DNA of 64,000 nucleotides from Scatophagus argus (Eukaryota; Chordata; Actinopteri; Scatophagidae): assembly GCF_020382885.2 (NCBI RefSeq), contig NC_058501.1, positions 16,382,501 through 16,446,500 of the forward strand, written 5' to 3'. This document shows positions 1 through 12,100 of this stretch, one piece after another; the stretch's first letter is position 1, and each line of letters starts with the position of its first letter. Position numbers and translations under genes: made by a program. Under the pieces are notes generated by a model. That model did no database searches. It was not told where the DNA came from and saw only the letters and a list, made by a program, of their open reading frames with translations.

Positions 1-2280
1 GCCGAAACAAGACCTGCCATTTCTACACTTCTAATTGAATTTAGACACCACAAATGCTGTTGTAACACCACGAGGTGAAACAACAGCAGATCGGATTTAA
101 TTCACAGATTAAATCTGTTTTATTTCCCCCCAGATTTAATAAGAAATTTGGGAAAAAAGAAAAGAATTTACATGCTCTCAGTTCTTGCGTCTCACCTGGC
201 AGTGACATCCTTCTTATCTTTTGAAGAATGGACACTTCTCCATTTCTCTTGTTGACAGCAATCACTCTGCAGACGGGTCTTTGTGTCAGTCTGTGAAAGG
301 CAAAGTTTCCTCCTCTGTGGTTTCTTGAGGTCTTTGACACAGAGTGCACTGCTGTATCCTCTTCTTCACGGCCTGATGTTTAGTCTTCCCGTGGACATCC
401 TTTATGCATTCCTTTCAGTTGAGTTCCTTTGGTACTTTCCAAAAAACGCCTCATTTATCCTCTCAAACTATACTGCTCTCTCACTTTGGATTTTCCCACT
501 TAAGCCCGAGCGGCTGCAGCCACCCTAACCCTTTCCTATGAAAGCTTTTTTTTTTAACTATATCTCTTTCCCTTTCCCCCCCTCACTACTGACCTAGAAT
601 CTTCCTGAGCAACCTAATTTGAATCAGTCGTCTTTCCCTTGAAGCTGGCTAATGGATAAAGCGAGAGAGACACTGGCCTCCTCTTCTCTGTCTCTGTCTC
701 TCCCTCTGACCACTCTGTGTATCCTCACTCTGCTCAAAGTGAAAGTGCTTTGCTGGATTGCTTGTCTGCTCCCTTTAAGTCTCGGCCCCTCCCACCACCA
801 CACGTTTTACCTCACTATTGACCGACCCGGCCCCCTCCCCCCCCGGTCCCCACATTCCCTGACACCCACCCTCTTGCCCTCATCCTCCCCCCCTCCAAAC
901 CAGACCCAAGGAGGCTTAGTCATGCAGTTGGATCGTATGTTTTTCATTTAGACTCTCCCCCACACTTCTGTGCCTGTGGATCCTCTGGTCTTTATCCCTC
1001 CAGATTCAGTGCACAATATCATCCTGTTTAATGATCACATGATCTTTTTTTTTTTTTGTTTGTTTCTTTAATAAATTACAGAATCACATTCCATGACAAC
1101 TGGATTGCAACACTGCATTGCCAGAACTTGCAAGTCAGACCATGTGCGATAGGTTTTAGTCATTCCTGTTAATATCGGCTCCACAGAGGTGGATGGTATG
1201 ATTGTGACGTCCGATAATGTGCTCAGCTGTCATCATCCTGTCTGTAATGAGTTGTTATATCCCCTCAGGTCATGTGAAGCAGTATGTGTTATTTTGGTTT
1301 AGATGTCAGGAGGGGTGTTACTTACTAATGAAAGGAAGAAAGTACGAAGTTCTTCCTTCGTGTCTTCTATTTGTCCTCTCTTTTTTTGTGTACAAGCCAG
1401 AGGAAGCGAGACAAGCTTTCCAAAGTGGCATTTCTTTGAAGGGAAGAAGGAAACCAGAGACCAGTGATTTCACTGCCGGCTATACATTATAACACTCCCC
1501 AAGGCATCAACTCGAAAAGTTTACACCTATACTTTGTGTTTTAATGAAGGCTATAAATACCCCAGTCATTGTGCTGTCTTCCTGTTTCATACATTGCTTG
1601 CGTATTGGGGGAAGTAACTATGCAACTAACCTGCTGAGTTGCTGCAAATTGTTTTTTGTGCTCCTGTTATTAAGACTTGCAAAATGAAATCCAGATTTCA
1701 GTAAAAGAAAAGCATAACAATGAAATTAGTAAATCTCTAATAAGACTCTAGCAGATCTGAGAAGTACGTCCATTTTTACAGGGAAAGCTCTAGTCAGTCC
1801 TAATATTTATAAATCACTTTCAATCTGGGCTGCAACATGACTTTGAGTTACTTTATAATTACATGAGTAAGGAACAAAAAGCAGCTCTCCAATTTAAACA
1901 AAGACTTAAACAAAGACATATGTTGCTAAGTTTTATTGACTGAAGTCTGCAAGTTTCAGCAAAGCAACAGCCTCAAATGACTGTGGTAAAGAAAAAAACA
2001 GCTTTTTAGTGGATCAGTGTGCAAATGCCTCATTAAGAAGCCAAAATCCCACTGATGTGTTCGGCCATACTGGAGCGAAGCCCTGTTATGCAACCCTTTT
2101 GTACGTTTCAGGACACAAGGAAACTTTAAAAGTGTTGTCTTACACCACTTGAGACGAGCTGGCCGCAGGCCACTCAAACAAGTGAGTGGGAGCTTAGAGA
2201 GAAAGGCCGCTCTCTTCCAATTCACTCCCCCTTTATTCTTCGTGTTCGCCACAAGATGGAGCCAAGTGTGGAATTAACAA
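1..2280. other. Left-edge region, no recognised gene
   Basis: No conserved protein family is recognisable on either strand. The stretch 540-960 is rich in C and T, and 1040-1060 holds a T-run. On the minus strand, positions about 264-199 resemble a short exon flanked by an AG acceptor and a strong CAG|GTGAGA donor (donor GT at 198-197), but its translation is unfamiliar. All open frames here are short and show no motif, so they are not called as genes. Confidence 0.5.
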
Positions 2281-2309
2281 AAGGATGTCAAATATACTGT
2301 TCATGTTCA

Positions 2310-2315
2310 TTTATT
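2310..2315 (-). terminator. Candidate flcn polyadenylation signal
   Basis: TTTATT on the plus strand reads AATAAA on the minus strand. It lies about 370 bases beyond the flcn stop codon and is the first canonical signal I see downstream on that strand. The stretch between it and 2686 would be the flcn 3' UTR. Cleavage is expected around 2285-2300. Confidence 0.5.
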
Positions 2316-2686
2316 AAAATTTAAAACATCAGCAAGAGAGTAAACAAAGTGCAAAGTCTTTTTGTAATAAGTTAAACTTCACATGTGGAGACCTACAGAA
2401 ATTCCCCTTTCAAAAGCCTCATACATTATCCAGACGGACTGAATGTGTTAATCTGGGCAGGATATTAATCAGGGTTAGGAACAGCAGCTTTCTCATTACT
2501 TAAAAAGACAATTATGAATGAGTCATCCATTCGCATCACGTCTTTCATTCCCCTAAAAGTCCTAAACAGTTCACAAATCTGATAATAAAAATCTTCTTGC
2601 TTTCACTTTCATTTCTTTAGTACCCCCACCCTCACACACACCTTCACCTCTCTAACCCCCCATCCTCTTTTCTTTGTCCATTTGTG

Positions 2687-4217
2687 TCATTGGCTGGGGC
2701 TCCTCTCCCCTCCTCGCACAGCTGTCATTAAATGACTCTTGTATGTTTTGCTGAGTCCCGTCATCCAAAACTTGAGCAGCCTGACGTTGTCCTCCTCGCC
2801 CGGTCCTGTGGCACCAAGGAGGGCTAGAACCTTCTGGGTGTCCTCCCTCCCTCGTCCGTCCACTTTGGAGAACTTGAACAGCACTTTGACCTTACTGAAG
2901 GAGAGAGAATGAGCTATGAGAAGGCCTTCAATGACAAAATGTTAACATATTACTTAAATGCTGGTGGTCTTCATTTAGAATGAATGGATTTTTACTCACT
3001 TCATCCACTCTTCCTTCAGACACAACAGGCAGTGAGATACGACATCCACAGACAAGTTCTCATTGGACAGGGCCACCTCAAGCTTGTTCAATAATGTGGG
3101 ACCTGGAAAAACAGGGCAAAGACTGTCTGATGGCTCATCATGCGATCAGTATCTAAAACCGTTCTTAAAGTCTGGCCTTTGCATGTTTCTTGTTTACTTT
3201 TCACGGGCTGTTTTGTCAATGTGTTATCTCACAAACTTACTGGGAGAACAGCTTTGAATGAAAACTGATGAAAAGACATGCTGCGGGCCAAGAGACAAAT
3301 CTGTTTTTCACATTCAGATCCCGGGAAGCGTTCTCTTGTGTTTAGTCTAGTTTTAAGTTTAATTTGAGTCAGTGTTGCCAGATGCATGCATTCTATGCTA
3401 CTGTGGTTTTATCCACGAGGCAAAGGATTATTGCATACTTGAAGGTGACACCAAACCTACAAGGACTCCACAAATTCAGGTTTGTGCACTCACCTCTGTC
3501 TGTGGGCTGTGTATTGGCACTGCTGATGGTGAACTGATACAGTGACGGGATATCATCTTCACCCATGGCTGACATCTGACAGCTTCTTTCCGAAGTGACA
3601 TCCACGAGCACTGAAAACTCTACAGGACAAACAGCAGGAAGGTAAAACCAGCACAAAATGACCTGCCTACAAACAGCCTACTGCTTGTAACAGCTGTTTC
3701 ACATGGTGATCTATCACAGCGCGAGTTTACAGACTCTCTTGTACCTGAGGAGCTGACGTGGGTTGGAATAGGCACATCTGGGCTGAGACCCAGAAAGTTG
3801 CATTTGTAGGCCTCCTCATACTGAGCACTGTATGGCACAGAACGCACACAACCAACTGGGAGCAAAGACTGCAGGGAAACAGGACAGAGATTCAACTGAT
3901 AAAACTTGGCTGGCTTAGTGAAGGGCACTGCCCAGACACTCCGGTCTGAGTTCTTGCTGATATTCATGGCCATAATTTTGACGTGTCACAGTTGGACAAA
4001 CACAGGTGTAAATGATAATATGAATGATGGCTAAATTTGGTTTAGCTGCTTCACTTTCACGGCCCTGGTACTGTGCACGCTGACTCACAGTCACACTGTC
4101 ATGACTCACTGGGACGCTTGATCAGAACAGAGCCGTTATTCATGATAGTAGTAACACCTGTGCTTTTCCCACTATGACAAGTCAAAATATCTGCTGTGAA
4201 AAAGGTCTCTGTCTCTG

Positions 4218-4289
<72 letters not shown>

Positions 4290-7200
4290 ACCATTAATGT
4301 GCAGTGGAAACAGCTACATGATCGGTCTTGTTACCTGGAAAGATCAGCATTAGCATGCAGGGGCAAATAAAATTTCAAGGTGTGTTACGTTATCATAAAC
4401 AATACTGTCTTAAGGCAAGAAGTGGAAGTTAGAGAAAAAGAAAAAGAAAAACAAGCGAACAAAGAAACGTATGTTCATGGAGAAACAACTGAAACTCAAT
4501 CAAATAGAAGTTTATATAAAATCAAAATGATTGTAACGTCAGAAGTCATAAGTAAATTATTATCTATCTATGCTCATATCATGATCCACCTGCTGACCAT
4601 TTGCACTGTTTACCTCACCTACTTTGCACTACTTCCACTCTATACTACCTCACTTTTGCACTACCTCCAGAACCATATTTATTTTACTTACCTTATTTTA
4701 TTTTGTTTTACTTTATTCTATTCTATTTTATTTTATTCTATTATTATATGTTACTCGTTCTTACGTTTTTATGTATGCACCAATCACTAAGACAAATTCC
4801 TAGTAATGTGAAACCTCTTCACTTACATGGCAATAAAGACAATTCTGATTCTGATACTTCATAAGTACAATGTGAAATGTGACAGAACACTACATTTAAC
4901 TAATGACACAATATTTATACTGTGATTCAACTAGCGAGGACCCTCAAGGCTGTTATCACTTGTCCCCATTTATTTTTGCCGACATCATAACGACACCGTC
5001 TCTCCTAACTAAGCAGAAAGCGCCGCAGCAGCAGGGTACCTTGAGCACTGTAAAAGCTGACTGGATGAGCCCAGGGTCAGCGCCTCTCCATATGACCTGA
5101 TTTCCCATGAGCACGTGCCACACGAGTTGACGAAACTCAGCAACCCCGAGGACCTGCAGAACAAATCAGAGTGTCACATACTGCAGCTCACACATATGGG
5201 AATCTATGATGTTCACAGATGTGTCCATATGGTTCTTCTTTTCTGTCCTACAGTTAGTACATCATTTTTTTCTGATTTTGTTTTCTGTATTATTATATTT
5301 TTCTTTTTCTATACATGTTGCACAGCCCTCTAGTAGTCTTACTTTGTCACCTTTGCTCAGGTGGTTGCGGTTATTTTATATCTACTAAAGGAGCCAAACA
5401 TTGTGCCAAGGGCAACACCCTGAAGAAGGCTGTTTGTCACCAAGCTTGTTTTTTAACATGTATTGCCATGTGAAGAAAGACTTCTCTACTTTTTTCCTTG
5501 AAGCATGCCTTGGATTTTTCTCTTTTTTGAACTTTTATATTCCCCACCAAAGAGCACCTTCATCGACACTTTTTGGAATTTTTGAGCACTCTGGACTTTT
5601 TTTCTATGAGATTAATACCATAAAGCTGTAAAATTGTGCAAACCGCCTCTAATGAAACCACGTGATTCAGCTTTTGTATCTCCTTAACTCTTATTACAGT
5701 TAACACAATTATGGACAAAAGTTCAAGAAAATTACCTGTCTCAAATGCCTGAGTGACCTAAATTTTGGACCAGGTAATTCATCTAAATTCGCATCATCAC
5801 ACAGTAAGTGGTGGCCCAGCTCGCTCTCTGATTGGTGCCGCTGTGACTTTGAAGCGCCGCCTTCTGCTCCTTCCCAGCAGCTCATTTCCTCCTCTTGCTC
5901 TTTTGAAAACAGAGACAGAAATAGCGATGACCAAACGTCTCCAAACTGAGGTTCATTGCAAAAGTGGGGAAATTCCACAGGAAATTATTACAAAGTACTG
6001 ACTCTAATATCACACACATATAGAGTGTGATGTACACATGTTGCTATCCAGCTCCTATTTCCAAAACAACAACCAATAGTGTACCATCCCACCTCTCACC
6101 TATGATTAATTTCAATCCCATTCCTAAAAAAAATCCAATAACACAAACCAGCAGATAACCAAACAACTTTCCCTGTAATCAGTATATGCAAAACAACCAT
6201 TTGCACAAATTGGAATTTTTTTTTTTTCAATTTGTTTTGTGAATCACACTGCAGTTGTTATTCTGAAAAATGCCACAGAAATAAAGTTATTTTACTTACA
6301 ATATTAATATAGAGGAATAAAGAAAATTCCACAACCTAAGACCTAGGGACTGGTAAATATTAAAATCTTTTAATCATATTTTAAATCTTGACTAAAATTG
6401 TGTAAACTCTTACTGGAAAGGAAGTTCATTTGAGCACCATGGTTAAGTGAATCGCTTTGCTTTTCCAGGCAGAATGTTTTCGTACTGTCTGACCTGGTGA
6501 ATCAGACTGAAACAGGAGGATTTTTTTTGCATTGTGATCACATATCTGCTGCTATCATCCTCCATCAAGAGGCCTAACCTTGTCTGGTGGGTGAGACATG
6601 ATGAAGCACTGTCCAAGTATGCTTTCCATACTGTGACAGGTTTTGCATCACTGGAAATTTTATGAGCTACAGTTTTTTCCCCAGTTACGGGCTTGAACAA
6701 GTGTTGGATGGTCAAACACAACAGTTTCATGACAGAATGCTGTTTTGTTTTTTTTGTTTTTTGTTTTTCTTTTAAATCTTGTTCGATTCAGGACAAAATG
6801 TCTACCTGTCTGTCTCTCTATGAGTACCAGTGTGTCCTCCGTGGGAGCTCCCTCCAGCAGCTTCTCTGTAAGACGACTCCCACAGGCCTTCAGCAGCCTG
6901 CAGACAATGTGAAAACACACACCCATATATCAAGTTGAGCGATTACATGAAAAAAGTCAGCACCTTGTGTTTCACAATGGGGCTGATAGTCTCACCAGCT
7001 AAAGGAGGAGTGCAGACTGGCCCAGAGGTTGGGGTGCTGGGTAAGAGAAGTTAGTGATCGGGCTGCATTGCCACTCCTTTGGTGTGGGAAAACTGCAGGT
7101 GAGAAGACACTGTTCATCCTCACTGCTCGCTGGGGACAAACTCCTTGTTCATTGTCAAACACCTGATGGGCAGTAGAGCACAAAGACATTAGGTAAACTA

Positions 7201-8116
7201 CTAGATAAGTGCCTGTGGTATACATCTTCATGTTTCTGAATAAAGGCATGCAATGGTCACAGGTGTACCCTACCTTGAGGGCTGTGCTTTGCAGGCTCTG
7301 TATAGTGAGTCTAAGGTGGCGTAACAGAAAAGGCCAGGAGTTGATAAGGTAGATCCTGTCCATTGCTACCATGACGATACTGTACCAGCGCTGGAAACCC
7401 CTGGCCAGGCTGTCTTTGATGAAGAAAGTGTGTGAGAACACAAAACCGTGTTGCTCGTCTCCAAAGAAAATTGGCCCTTCGCGGCCAGGACACACCTGAC
7501 AGAGCAGACAGAGAGAAAATCGGTGGCGGCAGTGGAATAAGAACAGCGGTCAAGTTCATTCGATGCATAAGAAGATGTGTGACTCACACACACATACATG
7601 CAGACGTACGTCACTGTTTACCTCACAACTGAGGCTGCGTACACAGGCCTGGCGAACCACGCTGAACAGCTGTGACTGTCTGGGATGCTGGTGGCTCAGG
7701 AAGCGTATGCCTGTTTCATCATCAATGCTTACAAAGCCCGGGTGAGATGCAGGAAGAGATCGACATCCCTATGAGAAAAGGAGAAAAGGAAAATGAGTAC
7801 AGCTAGCAGGACTATTAACGCAATGTGCAGTAAAAACAGGAAAGTTTCTGGAAAGCTCATGGTGAGTTGACATTCTGTCCTGGGTCTGTCGCCTTCCACT
7901 CACGTCACACATTTCTCCCCTCTGTGTGGCCGAGCTGTTGGCCCTCATGGTCAGCCCTTCACTTTCCCGGTCACCATCGCGGTCCCTGTCCCCAGGCACT
8001 GGGGCGCCTGCCTGGGATGAAGGGGACGGGGATGGAGGGTGCAGTGCCTCAGTGCAAAACAACGTCCGAGGACCATGGAGCTCACAGAAGTGACAGAGAG
8101 CAACCAGAGCATTCAT
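2687..8116 (-). CDS. flcn: Folliculin, 11 coding exons
   Basis: Folliculin forms a complex with FNIP1/2 on lysosomes, acts as a GTPase-activating protein for RagC/D, and so controls mTORC1 phosphorylation of TFEB/TFE3. Coding exons, 5' to 3': 8116-7904, 7768-7622, 7495-7274, 7162-6996, 6897-6806, 5899-5736, 5153-5040, 3868-3745, 3619-3494, 3102-3000, 2894-2687. They join in frame to 559 aa (human is 579). The protein begins [20 protein letters not shown], typical of the family. The longin half includes [20 protein letters not shown] and [13 protein letters not shown]152 in LARGF aligns with the arginine finger (human R164). The C-terminal DENN half includes [20 protein letters not shown] and ends near [18 protein letters not shown]. 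The acidic linker (about residues 270-325) is shorter than in human. An AG acceptor directly precedes the ATG, so the 5' UTR is spliced. The gene is head-to-head with leng9. Confidence 0.96.
4206..4284. repeat. (TC)n(CA)n microsatellite
   Basis: A TC tract of about 27 bases runs directly into an uninterrupted CA tract of about 52 bases. It lies in the flcn intron between the exons at 5153-5040 and 3868-3745. The pure run suggests it is polymorphic. Confidence 0.95.
4546..4856 (+). mobile_element. LINE (L2-like) 3' tail, TTCTGA-ended
   Basis: T-rich sequence with repeated TTGCACTA-type words and a TTTTATT-rich stretch is followed by GGCAATAAAGACAATTCTGA and a second TTCTGA-type unit. This is the usual shape of 5'-truncated teleost L2-type LINE ends. 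No reverse-transcriptase reading frame is left. It sits in an flcn intron, antisense to the gene. Family name is from memory of the consensus. Confidence 0.6.
5390..5640 (+). repeat. Possible retroelement fragment
   Basis: The segment contains CCTGAAGAAGGCTGTTTGTC followed by T-rich sequence and ATAAAGCTGTAAAA, resembling the CCTGAAGAAGGC-type 3' ends of dispersed fish retroelements. It lies in an flcn intron. The match is by eye only. Confidence 0.25.
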
Positions 8117-8286
8117 CTTTAAAGAGGGAAAAAAGGTTGTTTTTCAATGCGTATTGTGCTGAATACGTTTGGGATTGACATGAGTAACAAGCACTTCACA
8201 ATTGAACATCTGTTCAAGGTCAGTCACTGACATTACGAGATTACACCACGGTTACGACAGCTGCTAACATCAGAAGACAGTCTTAC

Positions 8287-8540
8287 CTTCAGCACAGAGC
8301 CAATATAAACGAATGACTGGTGGTCAATGCTACTTCACAAAAGGACATTCATTAGCCGTAACGTTCAAAAAACCCTGTTACATAAAAAGCAGCACATTAT
8401 AACTGTGATATAAATCAAATTCAATTCAAGATTGAGGCGGTTTTTCAAAAATCCGTCATTCTCAATGTCTCAGATTTAGGATTTCTACACTTTTCTTGTT
8501 CTGTTTTCCCTGTGTGCCTGCTAACTGACAATAACAGATA
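8287..8540 (-). other. Probable flcn 5' UTR exon
   Basis: On the minus strand a strong donor (AAG|GTAAGA, GT at 8286-8285) ends a segment that would splice to the AG acceptor at 8118-8117, immediately before the flcn ATG. The upstream limit is not visible. The start is inferred to lie near the TFE-type site at 8543-8552. Confidence 0.45.
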
Positions 8541-8542
8541 CT

Positions 8543-8552
8543 GTCATGTGAC
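8543..8552. promoter_or_regulatory. M-box / CLEAR-like site GTCATGTGAC
   Basis: GTCATGTGAC is a consensus-type binding site for MITF/TFE family factors (M-box; one base off the CLEAR palindrome GTCACGTGAC). It lies between the divergent flcn and leng9 genes, about 430 bases upstream of the flcn ATG and 550 upstream of the leng9 ATG. FLCN is known to be induced by TFEB/TFE3 in mammals as feedback, which makes this site plausible rather than random. Function is inferred. Confidence 0.5.
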
Positions 8553-9105
8553 GCGGAGTCACGCGCTCGAGGACAAATGACGCGTGGCAGTTAGCTGCGC
8601 TGCTTTTTCCTACGTTTTAACCGTTGAAACCAAAATGTCTCAAGTATTGTTTAAGCGATATGAACGCGATGAAACGACAGATTTATTTCCCAACATCATG
8701 CTCTATGTAATATTTCCACTAAGGTATTTTTCGATTAATGACTAATGAAAACTACATTACCCATGATTCCGTTTGAGCCAACAAACGTAAGGTCAAAGGG
8801 CGATAAAAAGTCAGAATCATTTGCCTTCTTCGGTTAGTACGTGAAAGATTTATAAAATATTCTCCAGACATTTTTTTAAAAAAAAAGCGCGTTTTAAACG
8901 TGCTATTTAAACACGATGATTGTTTCCTTCCAGAAGATGTTGAATTTTCAAATTTGTTTTTGTCATGCTCAACGCTAACTAACCACTTCCGCATTAACTA
9001 GTTGAGTTGGTGTAGCAGCATAAACCTCCGTGACACAGAGGACTGTCTTCTTTTAATTAACGTTATTAACGAATTACCGTTGTCTTTTAAATCACAGGTT
9101 CGAGC
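8553..9105. promoter_or_regulatory. Divergent flcn/leng9 promoter region
   Basis: A compact spacer separates the start regions of two oppositely oriented genes. The part near 8553-8590 is CpG-rich for this window (GACGCGGAGTCACGCGCTCG). The leng9 ATG at 9106 is preceded by an AATCACAG acceptor-like sequence ending at 9098, so leng9 may have an upstream non-coding exon here. No TATA box is evident. Confidence 0.5.
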
Positions 9106-12100
9106 ATGGCATCAGGTATATCAGTAATGCCCGCACTTCCGTCAGAGGACCGGAGAGACGGTGAGACCCACTTGACAGACACATCCAGTCCAGAGACAGG
9201 AGTCCCCGCTGAGCCTGATAGTGGCAAAGACACAGCGGGTAAATCACCGTGATACGTTTTACACATTTATTTGCTGCATGTAAAAACTGTCCTCAGAGGT
9301 TATCAGTTCATTTGACACATATTATATAGCTACAGGTAATTCATTGTTATGTTCAGTTTAGACCTCCTAGTAGGTAATATTACTAAAATCAGTCTGAATC
9401 TTTTGTAAGTAATCGACTCTGTAATCACATTCCTCAACCTGTATTTCATTTCTGTGTTACTGTGACCAACCTGAGTTCCAGTAAAGTTTTGGTTATGTTT
9501 TTATGTCACTGCTGCCGTGTATCTTAAAATGAGGGGGCTGAATGGTTGACCGGCAACGTTTATTCACAGAGATGCTTGGTTGCCCTGCTGGAATTGTGTC
9601 AGGAGTCAGGAAGTGAGTCAAGAGCTGTAATTTAATAGCTCTGATCCCTGTGATGACAGGAAGATTCACTGTTTGCATTACTGTCCTCTATCTCACTGGA
9701 ATCAAGCCTCCTTTCCAAAGAATAAAGAATTTAGTTTTTACTATTTTACTCAGTTACTTCCTGTCATTCGCAGTTGAAAGACTGCACTCTTCCAGTGCTA
9801 TCTCAGTGGACAGGAAGATGGCTAATAATTAAAAGATTCGAGCAGTGAGTCACATCCAGTTGTCTATTTGGAAATATCATTGACAGGTGTTGGGCATGTT
9901 TTTGAGTTTACAGACAGCCACGTTCCAAACTACTTGCCCGACGTTTGAGTCATCTTGGTCGAGCCATTTCCACCTGTTCAATGATTTATACTTTTTGGAC
10001 ATATATTAGAGAGGAAATATAGTCTCATACAAACATTCACCACTACCAGTTTCATCTTGGGAATTAATCACTTACAGTATTTATAATTTGAATTGTTAAC
10101 TGCCAAATCAGACCCCCCTTGAGATAGGGATCAGATGGTATCTAGTGAAAAGAGACATTTAATTTGTTGTCCAACACTCTGAGGACAGGCACTCAGGGTT
10201 CATATTCCCTGACGTCTGTGCATTTCTGTGCATTTGGCAGGGTGGACTTTCTTTTGTAGCTGTATCCTTTCAGACTCTCAGTGTCTGGATAGAGTCAGGC
10301 TGTTATGTGATCATGTTTGTGGATGTTTTACTTCGTGAACTTTGTATTATTTGACCTGGAAGAGACCTACGGTGCATCAGAGAATTATGAGGCAGACAGC
10401 TCAAAATTTGTAATCATCTGTTGAGTGAGCACATCAAAATGGTCTGGTCTAGTCCTCTTTTCCTCCCTTATGAGGACTTGTATATAGCTGGATATTGTAC
10501 TGTGTTTACTGTACTTTGTAAATTGTTAATTTATTTTACCTTTATATTCTTTTGTAACTGTTTTTGCACACTTTTTGCACTCTTTTTCTGTTCTTGTGAG
10601 CTGCCACGACAAGTGAATTTCCCCACTGCGGGATCAATAAAGTTCATCTTATCTTATCAAAAGTCATTGCTGTGTTGCTCAAACTTCATTTAAACGTCTG
10701 CTCAGTGTCATCACACTGTGTGGCTCACCTTCTCTTTGTCTTTTTCTGACAGGGTCAGCAGAACAGAGTGAGGATGGAGTTGATGTCTGCCAGTTTTACC
10801 TAAAGGGAAAGTGTCATTTTGGCCACAGATGTCGTTTGTCTCACAGGTCTGCTCGCATCCTCTTCTTCAGCTAACTCACCAACAGGATAAATTCTGACTT
10901 AATTTCCTAGTTAGACTCATTTATTTTTTAGCAACTGCAACACTGAATGTTGTGTTTTGAGTTATTGTAGCTAACATTAACAGAACTGAAAAAATGTGAA
11001 TCTGTTCGTTAATTTAATAAATTGCTAAATTTAACCTCCTGCAGCAAATTCTTCAGAAGTGTTGTTTTGGAAAGTGAGAAGTATAATGTGTGTAATTTTT
11101 TATTTCTCTTGCTGTCAATTACCGCTCATATTGACCATCAGAGAGAGAGTGATTCTTGGCCATGACTAAATATGGATACTCAGACATGCTCCACGAAACT
11201 ATGTCAAATGGAATTTGGACTTATCATTTTGTGTCATTTCTCACACTCTTCATAATTTTTTCCTCTCCTGTTCTTCTCTTTACTTAGTGACCCGTCAGTA
11301 GGTGATTCAGGGGTCGCATCTCCTGAGCAGGATGACAAACCACAAGGAGAAAAAATAGAAAAACACAAGAAGAAAGCGAACAAAGCAACGAAACAAAAAT
11401 ACGAGGCAAAAGGTCACTCCGCGTTTAGCTGGTTTCCTTTATTTCAACACACTCTTAAGACGCTGGTGGCCCTATGCTAACACTTTTTTTTTTTTTCCCA
11501 CTCTCCCTCAGATGTGAACAAAAAGCCTCGGATGCGCACAGCAGATGATGTTATCTCTCGAATCCTGTGGGACCCATCAGTAGATGCTTCAGAGTTTGTT
11601 GTGGGGTATGTGGATCGCTTCCTTGGTGTTCTGGAGCGTCCCTTCATTGACTTCAACTGGGACACCAACCCTTGCGACTGCGATTACTCTACTGAGCTGG
11701 CCCTGCCCAGACACAGGATCCAGTACTTCACCTACAGAGGGCACCGCGTCTGGGACCGCCACACCAGAACTGACAGGGTGTTTGGCTCCACCGGTCAATC
11801 TCTGGCTCCCCCCTTTGGAGGGGAGGAGGAAGTAAAGGGTGAGACATGACCCTCTTTTGCTGCCTCACTTTACTCTACATACACAAAATTTACAAAAGCC
11901 AGAACAGTGCACACAATTTACACTCACCAAATATAATCATTTATTTCACAAGGAATAAATCCAACGGACCAAGACCAACAACAAGACCTTAAAACAACAG
12001 AAGAGCAGCCCCCTGCTCTCTGTGGGCAGAAGGAGAGTGAAACAGAGAAGTGTATTCACAACCAAAACCCACATCTGGAGGAAGGGAACCCAAATGAGAT

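Noticed and set aside
4380-4790. 136-codon plus-strand open frame
   Set aside because: It is the translation of a T-rich LINE tail and has low complexity.
6992-7495. Single continuous folliculin reading frame across 7495-6992
   Set aside because: The two ends are real exons, but the middle (7273-7163) is an intron that happens to stay open; family alignment skips it.
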